Part shown: positions 35,648 through 48,700 of the stretch, piece by piece
Layout: each line of letters opens with the position of its first letter
How positions within the stretch are numbered: position 1 is the first letter of the stretch
From: Aquilaria yunnanensis
Lineage: Eukaryota > Streptophyta > Magnoliopsida > Malvales > Thymelaeaceae
Direction of reading: 5' to 3'
Assembly: GCA_039654915.1 (NCBI GenBank)
Contig: CM077596.1
Coordinates: 55,178,501 to 55,242,500 of the forward strand
Length of the DNA stretch: 64,000 nucleotides
Program-made: the position numbers and the translations under genes
The notes under the pieces: model-generated
What the model was told of the DNA's origin: nothing
Database searches by the model: none
The model's input: the letters and a program-made list of their open reading frames with translations, nothing else

Positions 35648-36083
35648 AACTATTTCCACCTTCCATGAAAATTTCATCAACCAACACGTTGCACTGAACA
35701 CTAAACTAAAACTTGTCTAAGAAACCAAACCTAGAAGCATCTTTTTCTGTCACTGATGACCACTTAGGAAGAAGCACAAATGCTGGTAACTTGTCCATGC
35801 TGCTCTATGCATAACTAAATTTGGCGGCCTTCCTTGGTAAGTGAAGTCCATGAGCCTCATTTCAGTGACAGCCCATTGTCAAACTTGCCATGGTCTGAAG
35901 CGCAATCTCTTTAAGAACCTATTGATGATGTAATTTCCAAGTTCTAAATTCTAATGCATGAATCTTGGGTTTCAGAATTTTTTTTTTAGTCTATTTCTGT
36001 TAAAGAATTGGACTTTTTTGTGTTTCTATTTATTGCCAAGTTCTATTATTTCTCTCTTGAATTACTAAATTGCCATTGACATC

Positions 36084-38930
36084 ATGACTGAAACAAATGA
36101 AACAAAGTCGACCAGTGTGGTTACAAAACAACAAGACTTGATTGCTTAACAAAAAACAATTCGGAAGCTGAATGGATCTAATTATGTGAGTTAGGCAAAT
36201 TCTATCATAGTATATTTGAAGAGGCATGGTAGATACCATCATCTCATTGACGTTACTCCAGATCAGAATTCAACTGAGTTGAAGCAATGGGAACAAATTG
36301 ACAATCAAATACTCAATGTACTTTAGAACACCATTGAGCCAACATAATATATATATGTTAGCATGTGAATACTTTGATACAAATCCACCAGTTACTTGTT
36401 CTAATATTACATCACATCTTCAAATCCAATGCCACATTGGTCATCATTCCTTACAAAAATTGAAACACATGATACCTGGTTTGAATTTAGTCTCTAATCT
36501 ATACTATGAGTATTGTCAAGCTAGGAAATACTATCATGTTTCTTTTCATTCTTGAGTCAATAATAGGGTTGAGAGCCTTTTCTTTCTAGTTCATTTGGAT
36601 GTTTAGGGTCCTTGTTAAGTTACCTGAAAACTTGGTTTTCATTATTTCATTATTTTGTGAATGATTAGTCAAGGATGAATTGGTTTTATTTAACAACAGA
36701 ATATTCTAAATTATTTTCTATCATTTGTTCTTTCTATTCTAAAATCAAAACTCAATTTAATCTTTTTGTTTGTATTCTTTGAAATATAATGTCAAAGAAT
36801 ACTATTTTGAACCTTTTGCATCCTATATGAAGAATTATGACATGATTCACTAGTCTTTTTATCCTAGCACTCCATAACAAAACGGCATCGCAAAAAGAAA
36901 AGTCGAGCACCTTGTTGAGGTTGCCAGAACCTTAGTGATTGACATGAAAGTTTGAAAATATTTTTGGAGTAATGTTATTCTTACTGCCTACCATCTAATT
37001 AATAAAATGTCATTTTAGTCCCCTAAGGTCAAATTCTATATACTTTTTTTTCTTCATAGTTCATTATTTTCCTCTTAATCTCAAATATTTGAATGTGTCA
37101 ATTTTGTGCATTAGCTTCAACCAGAGGTAAACAATCTAGCACCATAGGCCATTAAGTGTGTTTCTCGTACTACTGTCAATCATATAAAAGTTATTGGTGT
37201 TACAGTCGCTTGCTCAAACGATTCTTTGATTATGCTAGTGTCTTTTTCTTTAAGAACTCTGTATGTTTTTCAGAATTCCAGGATTCATAAAACATTCATC
37301 ATTGTTTGCCTTTACCTACTTATGATTTCTCACATCATTCATCTGACACATCTCACTCTAGTCATTATGATAGGTTGTCTCACCTAGATTTACAAGTTTA
37401 CTCTCATCGTCCACGTCCAATGGTTAATAACCCTATGGATGCATGTGCTCCTCCAACAACTTATTTGTCATCTGATCAACCAACCAATGACCTTGATTTA
37501 CCTATTGCCCTAAGGAAAGGCACAAGAACTTTTACACAACATTGAATTTCCAACTTTGCCTCTTATGAGAATTCATATCTTTTTTTCTGTTCATTTATGG
37601 CAAACTTAGACACTGTTTCTATTCTAAAGAATGTAATAGAAAGCATGTTACACCTTGGATGAAAGCAAACTATGCAAGATGAAATGGATGCTTTATGGTC
37701 AAATGGTACATTGGGATTTAGTTGGGCTTGACTTGTAACCAAGTGTGATATGCAGGTTTATGGTTTAGATTATTCAAAAGCCTTTTAACTTATTACTAAG
37801 ATAACTTTTTTTGTATCTTATTTTTCTTGGCAGCCATTCATTAGTGGCCACTTCACCAACTTGATATTAAGAATGCCTTTTTTTCGTGGTGATTTGGATG
37901 AAGTTATTTACATAGAGTAACCTTTTTGGTTTGTTCTTCAAGGCAAGATAGGTTTAGTATGCAAATTGAAAAAAATCTTTATATGACCTAAAACAACCTC
38001 TTCGTGCCTGGTTCATTAGATTTAGTTTTGTTATAAAGAAATTTGGTCTCAAACAATGTGTTGCGGACCATTTAGTCTTTTATTGACAAAACTAAAACTT
38101 GTAGAATCTTGTTGGTTGTTTATGTTGATGTCATAGTAATTACAAGTGATAATTGACTTGGAATTTAGAACTTGAAAAACTTCCTGTGAACCAAATTTCA
38201 AACAAAAAATTTAGGTCGACTCAAGTATTTCTTAGGAATCGAGGCTGTGAGATCTAAAAATGGTATTAGTTTTTCACAACATAAATATGTCCTAGATCTT
38301 CTTGACAAAAGTGGTATGTTAGGATGTAAACCTGTGGATTCTCTAATGAATCCTAACACTAACCTTGATTTAGAACTTGGAGAACTTTTGGCAGACCCCA
38401 AAAGATATAAAAGGTCAGCGGGAAAGTTGAATTAACTTATAGTCACAAAGCCTAATATTTCCTTTGCTATAAGTGTCATCAGCAATTTCTGCAGTCTCCT
38501 TACACTAGTCATCGGGATGCGACAATCTATATTTTAAGATATTTGAAACGTGCTCCTAATCAAGGACTTTTATATAAAAATCATGATCATTCTCTAGTAC
38601 AAGCTTGTACAGACATTGATTTGGTTAGGTCGAAGAAGGATCATTGGTGCACCATTGATTATGTATTTCTTGGTGCTAGATTGGTTTCTTGGAAAAGCAA
38701 GAAAAAAAATAGTGGTGTCCAGCTCAACTTCCAAGTCAAAATATAGAGCAATGACACACACATCTCATGAAGTTGTCTGGATTAAACATATTCTAAAAGA
38801 ACTCAGTTTTCAACAGTCTCATCTTATAGAACTAATGTGAGACAATAGGGTAGTAATTCACATTACTTCTAATCTCATGTTTCATGCAATGGCAAAGCAT
38901 ATTGAAGTTGATTGTCATTTTATGTGAAAA
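36084..38930 (+). pseudogene. Copia gag-pol polyprotein, broken
   Basis: ATG 36084 starts a gag-like N-terminus; after a stop, KLNGSNYV and then RHGRYHHLIDVTP and QWEQIDNQI follow the copia gag pattern. GAG-pre-integrase (HIGHHSLQKLKHMIPGL, CQARKYYHVSF) lies at 36430-36550, an integrase start (RVESLFFLVHLDV) at about 36570-36605, and RT pieces (VYGLDYSKAF, DLDEVIYIE) at about 37750-37920. The RT catalytic box reads YVDV near 38123 where YVDD is expected. RNase H pieces (VVSSSTSKSKYRAM, EVVWIKHILKEL) lie at 38710-38810. Many stops and frame changes are present, and the protease and central integrase are largely lost. Confidence 0.88.
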
Positions 38931-39070
38931 TAACTAGAGAAAATTGTCATCCAAACCATTGATGTCAAATTTGAAGATTAATTGGCTAATTTATTCATAA
39001 AATCTTTGGCTAGTAATCGAGCCGCATAACTTAACAACTAGCTTGGAGCTCATGATATATATGCTCCAGC

Positions 39071-39081
39071 TTGAGGGGAAG
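39071..39081 (+). promoter_or_regulatory. Polypurine tract of the copia element
   Basis: TTGAGGGGAAG sits immediately before the 3' LTR, where plus-strand DNA synthesis is primed in this class of element. Confidence 0.75.
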
Positions 39082-39265
39082 TGTTAGATATTTGATATGA
39101 TAAAGATTGTGATAGAGATGAGAAATGATTAAGAATAAATCCTACAATTACATCTTTCCACGTAATTCTTAATATCTCTAATATAAATAATTTAAGGAGT
39201 TGTGGGCCTAAGTAAGCTCTATTCGATTTTCCTTTTCTCTTATTTGTTCCCTTATTCCTACAATA
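39082..39265 (+). repeat. 3' LTR of the copia element
   Basis: A 184-bp LTR starts TGTTAGATATTTG and ends CTACAATA, the final CA having mutated. It pairs with 35459-35635. Confidence 0.85.
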
Positions 39266-39316
39266 GTTGTGTAACTCATATGGGTTGAAGGAAGTATTTT
39301 CATGCATTTGATTAGT

Positions 39317-39404
39317 AAGAGTTTATATGATTGGTTTATTTGCTTTGTATTTGAACACATAAGAGTTTATATGATTGGTTTATTTGCTTTGTATTTGAAC
39401 ACAT
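39317..39404. repeat. Perfect 44-bp tandem duplication
   Basis: 39317-39360 and 39361-39404 are identical, starting 'aagagtttatatgattgg' and ending 'gaacacat'. Perfect identity suggests a recent slippage or repair event, just outside the old copia element. Confidence 0.92.
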
Positions 39405-41107
39405 CTTTATGGATGTATAAAGTTTTTGTCATTTTGTAATGAGAATCTTTTAGTCTGTTATAAGGTTTGATGTGTTTATTATGAAATAATGTTGGATACC
39501 ACATTGAGTATATACATAATGTCTTAAGATGAATGTTAACCTTATGTAAATGCCTGTGGGGGCATAATTGTTTGTGGACACTTTTATAAAAGAAGTTTCA
39601 TGGGCCTATTCATCAATAGATCTATGGACTCTATGGTTCACACTTGAATGAACATACATCTCATAAATAATTGGAGTCACCAGTCCAAATAATTAATGTT
39701 AGACCACATTGAAGATTGCTAACATTTGGCAATATTAATTGTAAAAGACATTGGTCAATATTAAGACATAAAGATTAGACATTTATATTTAACAAATTAT
39801 GATGAGAAATATTAAAATACATATAAAATGTGTAAAAATAAAGTATTAAACAGTTATGTCATCTTAAAATAATATTCTAACATTTTTTTTACGAAAATGG
39901 TAACGGTATGCGGTGTGGTGTACCATATGATATACCTTAAAAATTCGGGGTGCGGTATACCTAATGGTAATAGTATTTAACACCTTGCATACCTCTTTAT
40001 ATACACCTTTAACAACATCTTGGCTACCACAAACTACACAAAATGCTTAACTTCCATACCATATTGAAGAATATATAGTGTGACAATGAGGTCACAATGG
40101 AAGCTTTACAATTTATACAAGATAAATGTAAGGTAAAGAAAATAGTGAAAATCAAGCCACACAAAATTTACCTGGTTCAGTCAAGATGACCAATGTCCAT
40201 GGGTAGATGAAAAGTAATTATTCCACTATGATAAAATAAATTGTATAAGAGTCTCTCACTATTTCTCATAACCCTTAACCCAATATTACACCAAACACTT
40301 ACAAAAAATTTCTTGGCTTCAAATGAGCTCTTTGTGATGGCTACTAATCAAGCCTATTTATAGGCTTACTTTCATGGGAACAAAGAAGTTTAGGCGGTCA
40401 AAAATGGCTGCAAACTTGTTCAAAATTTGCTGTCAATTTCTTCACTTATCATATGATCCAACTTGTTCAAGAATAAGGGTCAAGAATTGGCTGCCGACAA
40501 TCCTCCACTACTTCCACCATTTAACTTAGCTAAACATGGACATGAAAATTCAAGGTAAATTATCAACATATAGTTTTTGTTTGTTTCATTGCAAAATAAT
40601 AGGCATTGTTGAATATATGTTTTATTATTTTTTTTATATTAGTTGCCTTTGGTTTGATCTAAAATTTAATAATATTTGGATATTATAACAGTAAAAGTCT
40701 TAATTACTTTATTATTATATTATGCATCTATGTTTAATTAAACACACTAATCCCGCTCTTGATCTTTAATATAAAAGACATTAACTATCCAAAAAATTGT
40801 AAAATTACCCTAGCCAAAATCTTTCCTTCTCCCAAAAAATCCTACCTTACTACTATTGCTACCACCACCGTCATCGAATTGTCATACCTCAGGGTCTCAC
40901 CATTGTCGCTCTTCTTTTGAATTGCATCGCTGCCACCACTCTTCTCCGGATCTCGCCTTTAGATCTTATTGCCACTTTTATGCTTTGGATTACATCGATT
41001 GTCGCATGCCTTTGCGATCTCATCATCAACTTTCTAATCACTACTACTACCGCCTCAACCATCACCGCCCACCGTCGGATCACACATCATTGTAAAGATA
41101 TCTGAAG
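39405..41107. other. Repeat-derived intergenic DNA
   Basis: It contains the second copy (40015-40075) of the 'atcttggctacca' block also at 35315. At 40855-41090 there is a run of 'ccaccaccg' and 'catcg' words that opens several frames without a recognisable domain. Confidence 0.4.
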
Positions 41108-41490
41108 TGATATGTAAATGTGTCTAAAACAATATGTAAAAATGTCTAATGCAGTGTATGAAAGTGTTTGGGGGCAGTTTGTAATATTATTATCAGAAAA
41201 ATGTGTATAAAGTAATAAGAAAAAATGTTAGAATAACTATAAAAAAGTGTCTAAAGAAATATTTAAAAATATTTGAACCAATATGTAAATAATTTGCTCT
41301 CTAAAAAAAATAACTATATGAAGGAATAAAAAAGCTTTTGAATGAATGTGTAAAAATGTTTAAATAAAATTAACAAATTTCTAAAGCAACATGCAGATAA
41401 TTTGTTTCTCTCATAAATAACGGTGCGCAAACTAATACATAAGAAGTGTCTAAATAAATATTTAAAAATATATAAAGTAAAATATAAAAG
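41108..41490. repeat. Degenerate ~22-bp minisatellite
   Basis: Imperfect copies of a unit like 'atatgtaaaaatgtctaaagca' recur from 41110 on, first in tandem (for example 41111, 41133, 41156) and then more scattered. No coding meaning is visible. Confidence 0.6.
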
Positions 41491-41901
41491 TATTTAAAGC
41501 CTATATTGCAAAGAAAAAAAATAAAACTATTTTCCATTTTTTTGCAAATGGAAGCCGTGCGCCACCTACTGACAGTCTTCCTTCTCCTCTTGTCTCATGG
41601 TCTCTCGTTGCCTCCCGTCATGGATCATTGCCGATCATCGCCTCTTTTCGGATTGTTGTCTCAAATCTTTGCCAATCATCAACTCCTCTTCTCAGGCAAT
41701 CATCATCTCATTATTTCCCGTCGCTCCCGTCGCTCATCACCGTCACCGCCAATTGTCGTCTCAGCTTGAATCTCCAGGAATCGTCGGCCCAAATCACTGA
41801 TTCTCAAGTGATTGGAGAAAGAATCTAGGAAGGCTTTGCCTCTAATTGCCTCAGATCTCTGCCAATTACAGGCTTTGCTTCTTAGGTGATTGTAGTCTCA
41901 T

Positions 41902-42317
41902 CAGTGGCGGAGCTACCCTTTGCTTGGGGGGGGGCCGGGAATTTTGAAAAAACGTAAATATGGGGTAGTAATTTGATAATTTTGTCAAAAGTTAAGGATT
42001 GTGTGTGTATTTTGCCCCCCAAATATTATGGAAAAATATAAAGATGGGAGGCAATAAGGTAGGCGCTGAAGAAAGTAGGGACCCAGTGAGTAGTTATTCC
42101 CTCTACATTAAAGGATATTCTAACATGGCCTAAATGCACTATTAGTCCTCAAACGTTTCCAACTCGTACGATTTGCTCCTTGAGCTTTGAATTAGTGTGA
42201 ATTAGTTCCAATTTACAGTTTTACCTAACCGCGACGTCGTCTCTCTCCTCCGGGCTCCGCCGACTCTCCTCCGGGCTTCCCCCCCCCCCCCGAACCAAAA
42301 ATCCTAGTTCCGCCACT
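41902..42317. mobile_element. Non-autonomous TIR element with AGTGGCGGA ends
   Basis: The left end is AGTGGCGGAGCTACC and the right end, read inverted, is AGTGGCGGAACTAGG. Each is followed within 20 bp by a poly-G (or poly-C) run of ten or so. The length is about 415 bp. Flanks 'gtctcatc' and 'tcgtcatt' are related but give no exact target duplication. The host sequence on both sides is itself duplicated ('gattctca(a/g)gtgattgga' at 41800 and 42356). Confidence 0.6.
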
Positions 42318-43063
42318 TCGTCATTCATGATCGCCAATTGTCGCCTCGGACTGCTGATTCTCAGGTGATTGGAAAGAGAATCAAGGACGGCTTTGCTGAA
42401 TTTATGGCCGTTTCTTGCCATTATAAGAGCTGCCGGCACAGGCTGAGAAGAGGCTTGAAAAAGAAGCCGGCAATTGAAAAGATAATTGAGAAAGGTTTGT
42501 CGAATTTTTGGCCAGTTGAGAGGAGATTTGAGAGAGGGCTGACAATTAGAAAGAGAAAGGCAGTTGGAGAAACAAAATGTGATTTTGGGCGAGTGGTAAA
42601 TTGGTAAATCTTCCCTGTTTTCTGTTTAATTAAACATGTGTTCACAATATTCTTAGTATAATTAGTGATTACAAGCTTGGGTTATTATCACCGTACAAGA
42701 TTTAATCTCCCACTGTCCCTTAAGATATCTTCCTTGTACCAAAGAAATTGGTCCTGGTGTTGAAACATGCAAAACCAACATGTAACAGCTAACATCCTCA
42801 ATGAATAATTTTCCTTACTTAAGGGTGAAAGTTTAAACAGGAAATCAGTTATTGACCCAAATTTGATCAAAGTATATTGTGTTCGGGTTGATTTTGACAT
42901 AGGAATAAGGTAAATTTAGGTCAATCCAACCCAACATGATTCGGGTCAAACTAGATCAACCCAACATTTTTGGGCCCACCTAGCCCAAGTATCCAATCCA
43001 GTTACCCAAGCCCAACCCACACTTAGACACTCCCCCTACCACAAACGACACACACTTGCATGC
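42318..43063. other. Repeat-derived DNA
   Basis: 42338-42600 holds an open frame rich in Lys/Arg with no known domain, in sequence partly duplicated at 41800. 42830-43020 is rich in 'gggtc' and 'caaccca' words like hAT-derived MITEs, but its ends were not found. Confidence 0.35.
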
Positions 43064-44029
43064 TAGGCGTGTTCATGGTGTTGGTTAATATGGTTTAGGG
43101 CCAAACTTGTAACCGCACCACATAATAAATAGTTTTACAATTTAGAAATCATAACCCCACCGCACAAATGTAGTTCGGTTGTAGTTTTTTCATGTCACAA
43201 ATCTATTATACTAAATTGAAATGATTAATATAGGCACATAACATAGAAAATAAAATAAAAATACAATTTAGTCTATAAAAATCAACACACATAAAAAATA
43301 CAAATCTCAAATAAGCTACATTTATCATTATAAATCTTACATACATAAAAACCTTATTGTTTGTTTTGTATCACCAAAACACATAAATAAAAAAAATTTT
43401 ATCTACAATATTCCATCGCTATAGACCATCAAAGTAAAAGCTCTTTTCTCAAACTTCAATGCATGCATAATGATGCCAAAAACATCATTCACAACTAACA
43501 TAATAATATTGATCTATCATATTTGAATGAGTTAGAAAAAAAAAAAAAAAAAAATATGCATCCTTACCTAGAAGAGAAAGGCAAGAATAACATTTCAGTT
43601 ATCATTGATATTAGAAGGAAAAATGGACTTAGGTGGTTTTACGAAAAACTTTGTGAAAGTGCAAAGTAAATGATATCAATAAAATATTCATAAGTATCAA
43701 TATGGATTGAGCCTTCCTTTAAGCATTCGACTTTGATTTTGGGTTTAAGAAACTAGTTTTAAATGATAAAATTAGATATCAAAAGGGAGAGAAAATTAAC
43801 CAATTAGGCATATAATTTTAATTTATATTGGATTAGGCCTCTCGTAACGAGATCAATGTGATTTTTACCAGTTATGACATTTAAAAATCGTAACCACATC
43901 ATATGATATTCAGTTTTAAGATTTCTAAACCTAAACCACAATAGAAAAAATATAAAACCCCACACTCTAAGGTTGATGCAGATCGATTTATACGATTTTA
44001 CGGGTTAGCTAATTTCGTGCGCACCCCTA
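43064..44029. mobile_element. Non-autonomous hAT-like element (candidate)
   Basis: The left end is TAGGCGTGTTCATGG and the right end, inverted, is TAGGGGTGCGCACG, both of the TAGGGGTG-like hAT form. Flanks 'ttgcatgc' and 'ctgccagc' match at only 5 of 8 positions, so the duplication is weak. No transposase is present. Runs such as 'gtaaccgcacca' and 'gtaaccacatca' recur near the ends. Confidence 0.5.
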
Positions 44030-44995
44030 CTGCCAGCCTCGCCAGTTGCGCTCTTCGTCTTCACCTTGTGAGTTCCGGGCCACCTCCCTACTCAGGTACC
44101 CTAACTCTCAGTCTCAGACTCTCACTCCATCTCTCACTCTCAGTCCACCAGTCGCCCTACTCATCAGTTGCTCTCGTAGAGTTGCAGTCTCAGCTGCCCT
44201 TCTCGACTGTCGGCTCTTCTTATCAAATCTCCCTCCCAGGTCCAGTCTCAATCTCAGATCAAATCTCCCTCACGTTTCGGAGCAGCGAGCAGGTATTTCT
44301 CTATCAATAGACTCACCATTCTTTGATTCTTAGGCATTAACTTGATCTTTTAGGTACAATGCCCTTCGTTCTTAGTCTCGGTTAAGTCCCTTCTAGGCCC
44401 CTCTTAGGCCTTAGCTGCTTATTCCCAGACCGTAAATTGATCATTTAACTGGAAATTCATGCTTATTCAGACCATGAAAACAGCCCATAAACCACGCATT
44501 AATGCACAGGAATTTTGCCCAGATTTTTAGCTCACCCTGTTGTTCTTCTCCGTTTTTATGGGTAATTAACCACCCGATTTTGCTCTGTTGCTTCTTAGCT
44601 TTTATACACTAAATTATAAGCATGATAACAAAATTTTAGAGCCAGATAATCCACTGGAACTCAACAGAACCCAGCTGAAACAAGCAAGTACCCAAACTCT
44701 CACCACAATTGCACCTTCACGGTTCAATGGGTTAATTTACCTCCCATTAATTGCTCTGAAACGTTCCCGGCCTTAAACACTGGACCATAAGCAACATAAT
44801 AATTTAATTGAGCTCACAAAACCAACCCTAAGCATCAGACCCTGCTGGAACTAAGCGTCAGACACTTTAAATTCAGATTTTGTGGTAACTGTTAATTTGT
44901 GCTTGTTCCGGAATAACTGTTTTGAATAAATAAAACGTTAGTTATTTGAGTTGCCTACAGAATATTTAATATGCCAATTGTTTTTTATAATCATG
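44030..44995. other. Intergenic DNA with a CT-rich segment
   Basis: 44030-44310 is CT-rich ('ctctcactc' repeats) and open in two frames, resembling a 5' leader rather than a coding exon. No downstream exon with a known domain was found. Confidence 0.35.
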
Positions 44996-44997
44996 TA

Positions 44998-45284
44998 CTC
45001 CCTCCCTCCCATTTTAGTTGAAACATTTATCTGGGTACGGAGATTAAGGTGTATATAATTTGTATTAATTTTTTATGTAGTAAAAGTTTAAATAATAATT
45101 AAAAAAAAAATTCTTTTTTGGGTTTTATGTAGTGAAAGATTGAGTAGATATTAAAAAAAGAGTTTTTATTGGGTTTTGTGTAAAATAATTATTTAATTAT
45201 TTAAACTTTTCTAAAAGAGGAAACGTTTCAACTTTTTAGAACATTAAAAAAAAATATATGTTTCAAGTAAATTGAGACGGGAAG
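44998..45284. mobile_element. Stowaway MITE (family A)
   Basis: The ends are CTCCCTCCCTCCCATTTTAG and, inverted at the right, 'ttgagacgggaag', flanked by TA (44996-44997 and 45285-45286). The interior matches the copy at 59045-59334 ('ggagattaa', 'ttttttatgtagtaaaagttt', 'gggttttgtgtaaaat'). It lies about 425 bp upstream of the PIGW start codon. Confidence 0.85.
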
Positions 45285-45286
45285 TA

Positions 45287-45708
45287 TCTTTTGTTTTTAG
45301 CGGGCCGCTAGAAAGTGAGGAAATCGGGCTAACCTGATTTGCCGCAACCTGAACACAAACTTTTCGAGTTTGGCCCGGGTCGGGTTAGCCGTGAATTCGC
45401 GTCAGTTTGGGGCTACCTCACAACAGACAAGAGTAGTTCTAATTTGCTCGTGGGTTGATTTGGCTGCCTCCTTGTTTGTACATTCCGATTGGGTGGTCAA
45501 ATAGCACTATTTCCAAACAACGGCAGACATTTGGTTCTTACGGCCTATAGACTATAGTCTTCTATTCGGCTAAGAAAACTCATTAGTGGGTGATTTGAAA
45601 CAAAGCTAAAAAATTAGTGGTTTCTTGCGTATTTTCTCCGGAAACATCACAGATCGTTGAAGTATGTTACTCTCCGTAGTCGGCTTCAAAGCACTGGCAA
45701 CGAAAGCT
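45287..45708 (+). promoter_or_regulatory. Upstream region of PIGW
   Basis: It holds a 'cgggtcgggtt'-like repeat scrap at 45300-45420, then unique sequence to the ATG at 45709. Promoter elements cannot be assigned with confidence. Confidence 0.35.
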
Positions 45709-48700
45709 ATGGATTCTCTTCCCAAGTTGCTCAATCCCAACAAACATCTCAAAGAAGAGTAAATTCTTAATATTTCTCTTATCTTCCTTGTTATTATCCG
45801 TTTTCTTTTCGATTTTCAATTTTTTCCCATTTTGGACTTCCAGATTCGTCAGCAATTTAGATGGAACTTCTATGCTGGAAATCGCTGCTCTTCTCACCAT
45901 TGTTCCCGTAAGCTTCCTTGATTCCGAAAAATGAATATGAATCCATTTTTCTAATTTCTTGTTGGTCGTACTTCTACTGATTTTTTTCGACTGCTCTGGC
46001 CTTGATTTCAGATTCTTGTACTATTGCGGCACTTCAGCGGTCATCATGTACTTGGTAATTCCCTAGAGTTTTAGGCAAGTTCGTTTTTTTATTTTACCCA
46101 ATTCAGTTTGAAAAGTTTTGTCTTCTGGGTTTTCCAGGTTCGATGATTTTATCTGTCCAAAATAGTTCTCGGGATCACCATTATACCTATTGCTATGTTT
46201 CTTCTGGTGCAGGTACTGGTCCCAGGGATAACTCACATAAGAAAAATGATGACGCGGCTGTTATTTCTACTAACTTGCGGACACATCTGATCAGACTGAC
46301 TTTGGATTTCCTCTCCATTGTTCTTCCCATGATTTTGTTTTTCACCGTAAGTTTATCCCCAGCGGCACGTAGTATGGAATTTTCTTGGAATTTTCGGGCT
46401 GTGTATATGTTGTTATGAGTTCCTTTTTCATTTTCAATTTTTTTCTCCAGCTACGTGCGTGGCTTGTGATCTAGTAGATCCTTCTTAGAGAGTTTTGAGC
46501 CCTAGTGAAAGCTGAATTCTGCAGTTTAAATATGTTTGTCTGCATGTGGCCAACTGTCATTGCATGTGGGTTTTAGATAAGTTTCATATGGTCTTCTCAG
46601 GTGAGAGGAAATTTTCTTCTTTCAGGTTCTAGCAGAATGGACATACTTGTGGCCGGTATTGCTAGGATTGTTTCTGATTTTATCTATTGCAGCCCAAAGG
46701 TAGAGCTAGTAAGTTACTTGTTCTTTGTCTCTTTGTATCAGTTATTTTTCTTTCTCTGTTCAGACCTCAAGCTGTCATTCAAAGAAACAAGAAATTTTAT
46801 TTTATTGTGTTATCTGCAACATTACAATTCATGTAACTTTTTGGGACAGGTCCACTTCTTACTTAAAAGAAGGATCCCAAAACTTTAGAGCAAGCATATC
46901 ATCGTACCGTGTTGCTATGGTAAGGACTTCCATTTTACAGCAGTCTATTAATGGATTCTTTTTTGCTAGCAATCCCTTTCTTTGTTGTCTTATGTGGAGG
47001 TTAAATCCAGATGTTTGTTACGTGCTTGAGCATCTTAGCTGTTGACTTCCGAGTATTTCCTAGGAGATATGCCAAGACTGAGACTTATGGCACCAGTTTG
47101 GTAAGATTTTCCAATTCCTTATTTCACGAAATGTCAAACATTAAAAAAACTATACAGGACAGATTGATCGAAATAACATGACTTGCAAGCATCCCTTTAT
47201 TGTTTAGTTCTTATCAAACTAGTTGAGTTGGAAAGCTCATGCTAGTTGTTAGCTCCATGGGACCTGATTTGCCATTTTCTATTTAGTTCTTTTATTTGTT
47301 TCATCAGAATCATTTCTAAATTTAATTAAAGCTTATCAGTTGTTTTGGTACTTGTCAGTTGTTTCATCATAATTTTAAGCGTATGCTAGTTGATCTATGC
47401 AAACAGTTGATAATAAATGTAGTATCATAACTGAACAACAGAAATGGCCTCACAAGCAGCTACATAGATGATGGACCGTGCTCAACACTTTAAAGAACTG
47501 CTCTTTTGTATGAAAATTGGTGGAGATATCCATTTTTCATTTCCAATTGGAGATTCTCTTTCCATTGCAACGTTTGGACATATAAAGTTCCCTTTTTTTT
47601 TTTGGTAAGAAAGCAAGCATATGTGCGCATTCTTACTGCATTATTCAATTTTGTGTTTTTGGTATTCACTCTGGTTTTGTGCTTTGTTTTCATGAAATCA
47701 GCTTCAGTGTAGATTCATCTATTAAAAAATATGCTTTTGCTTTAGCAAATTGAGATTCTTAAGTCCTTTTAATCATTTTTATGAAATTTTGAAATGGCTA
47801 AAAGTGGGAATCAACTTAACAGTATATTAGTGCTGTTAGGATTTTGCTACTATTATTTTTATATTTTCCACTTGTGTCACTTCATTGCTGTTTGTAGTCA
47901 TTAATATCTTCTGATATTTGCCAATATGTGAGCCTTGTATTAGATGGATCTTGGGGTTGGCTCCTTTGTACTGGCAAATTCCTTAGTTTCACGTCAAGCA
48001 AGAAATATATCATCAATGTGAGTGTTTATTTAAAAAAGTGTGATATATTTTCGTGTTTTTTGTTTAAATAGTGCCAATTAGGATTCTTTCGAAGGATGGG
48101 TGATTCTTTTACATTAGTGAGTTTTCTCTGAAGCCTCTCGGTGGATCATACTCTGTACTGTGTTCACTCTTGAAAGCACATATAGTTTTATATAAGTCCT
48201 GAATGGCCGAGGTGGACGTGCATCATGTGCTGAGTGTTATGTAGGTTCATCAAACTTTTGGCTTTGCAGATTTAGGTAGGTGAGAGTGGAGATTATCTTC
48301 TTCCTTTGATGCTAAAAGAGAAAAGCATGGGCTTCTTAGGCACAAGCATCTTAATGTTGGAAGTCTTTTCCCCCCTCCCCCCAATAACAAAACAAAAAAT
48401 GAATTCAAACAGAAATGAAGATACAAGATAAGGAAACCAGTCACTGCCTCCTCGAAGACAGGCAGCAATTACATCCTAAATCAACTGAATAACTGCTAAA
48501 AACAAGTCTACAAGTGAATGGCTGTTTCATAATACATGCGTCCATAATAAATGTCATACTGCTAGATAGAAGTCTATAACTGCTGCACAATAGGTGTAGT
48601 CCTGATAAAACTCACAGATTCAACCAAGCATAATAGCTGCAGCATAAGGGCTTTGCGATGGCTGCTGCAGTCTCCTAACACATTGCATATCATTGAGTAC

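Larger units (their letters stand above)
35459..39265 (+). mobile_element. Ty1/copia retrotransposon with both LTRs, decayed
   Basis: A 3.8-kb element has LTRs at 35459-35635 and 39082-39265, a primer-binding site, a purine tract and remnants of gag, integrase, RT and RNase H in the copia order. Flanking 5-bp sequences GTTAT (35454-35458) and GTTGT (39266-39270) differ at one base, as expected for an old target duplication. The internal region is shorter than in intact copia elements (usually about 5 kb in all) and riddled with stops, so it is internally deleted and inactive. Confidence 0.9.

Noticed and set aside
39317..39404. CRISPR-like direct repeats
   Set aside because: Only two adjacent identical units without spacers, in a plant genome; a simple tandem duplication explains it.
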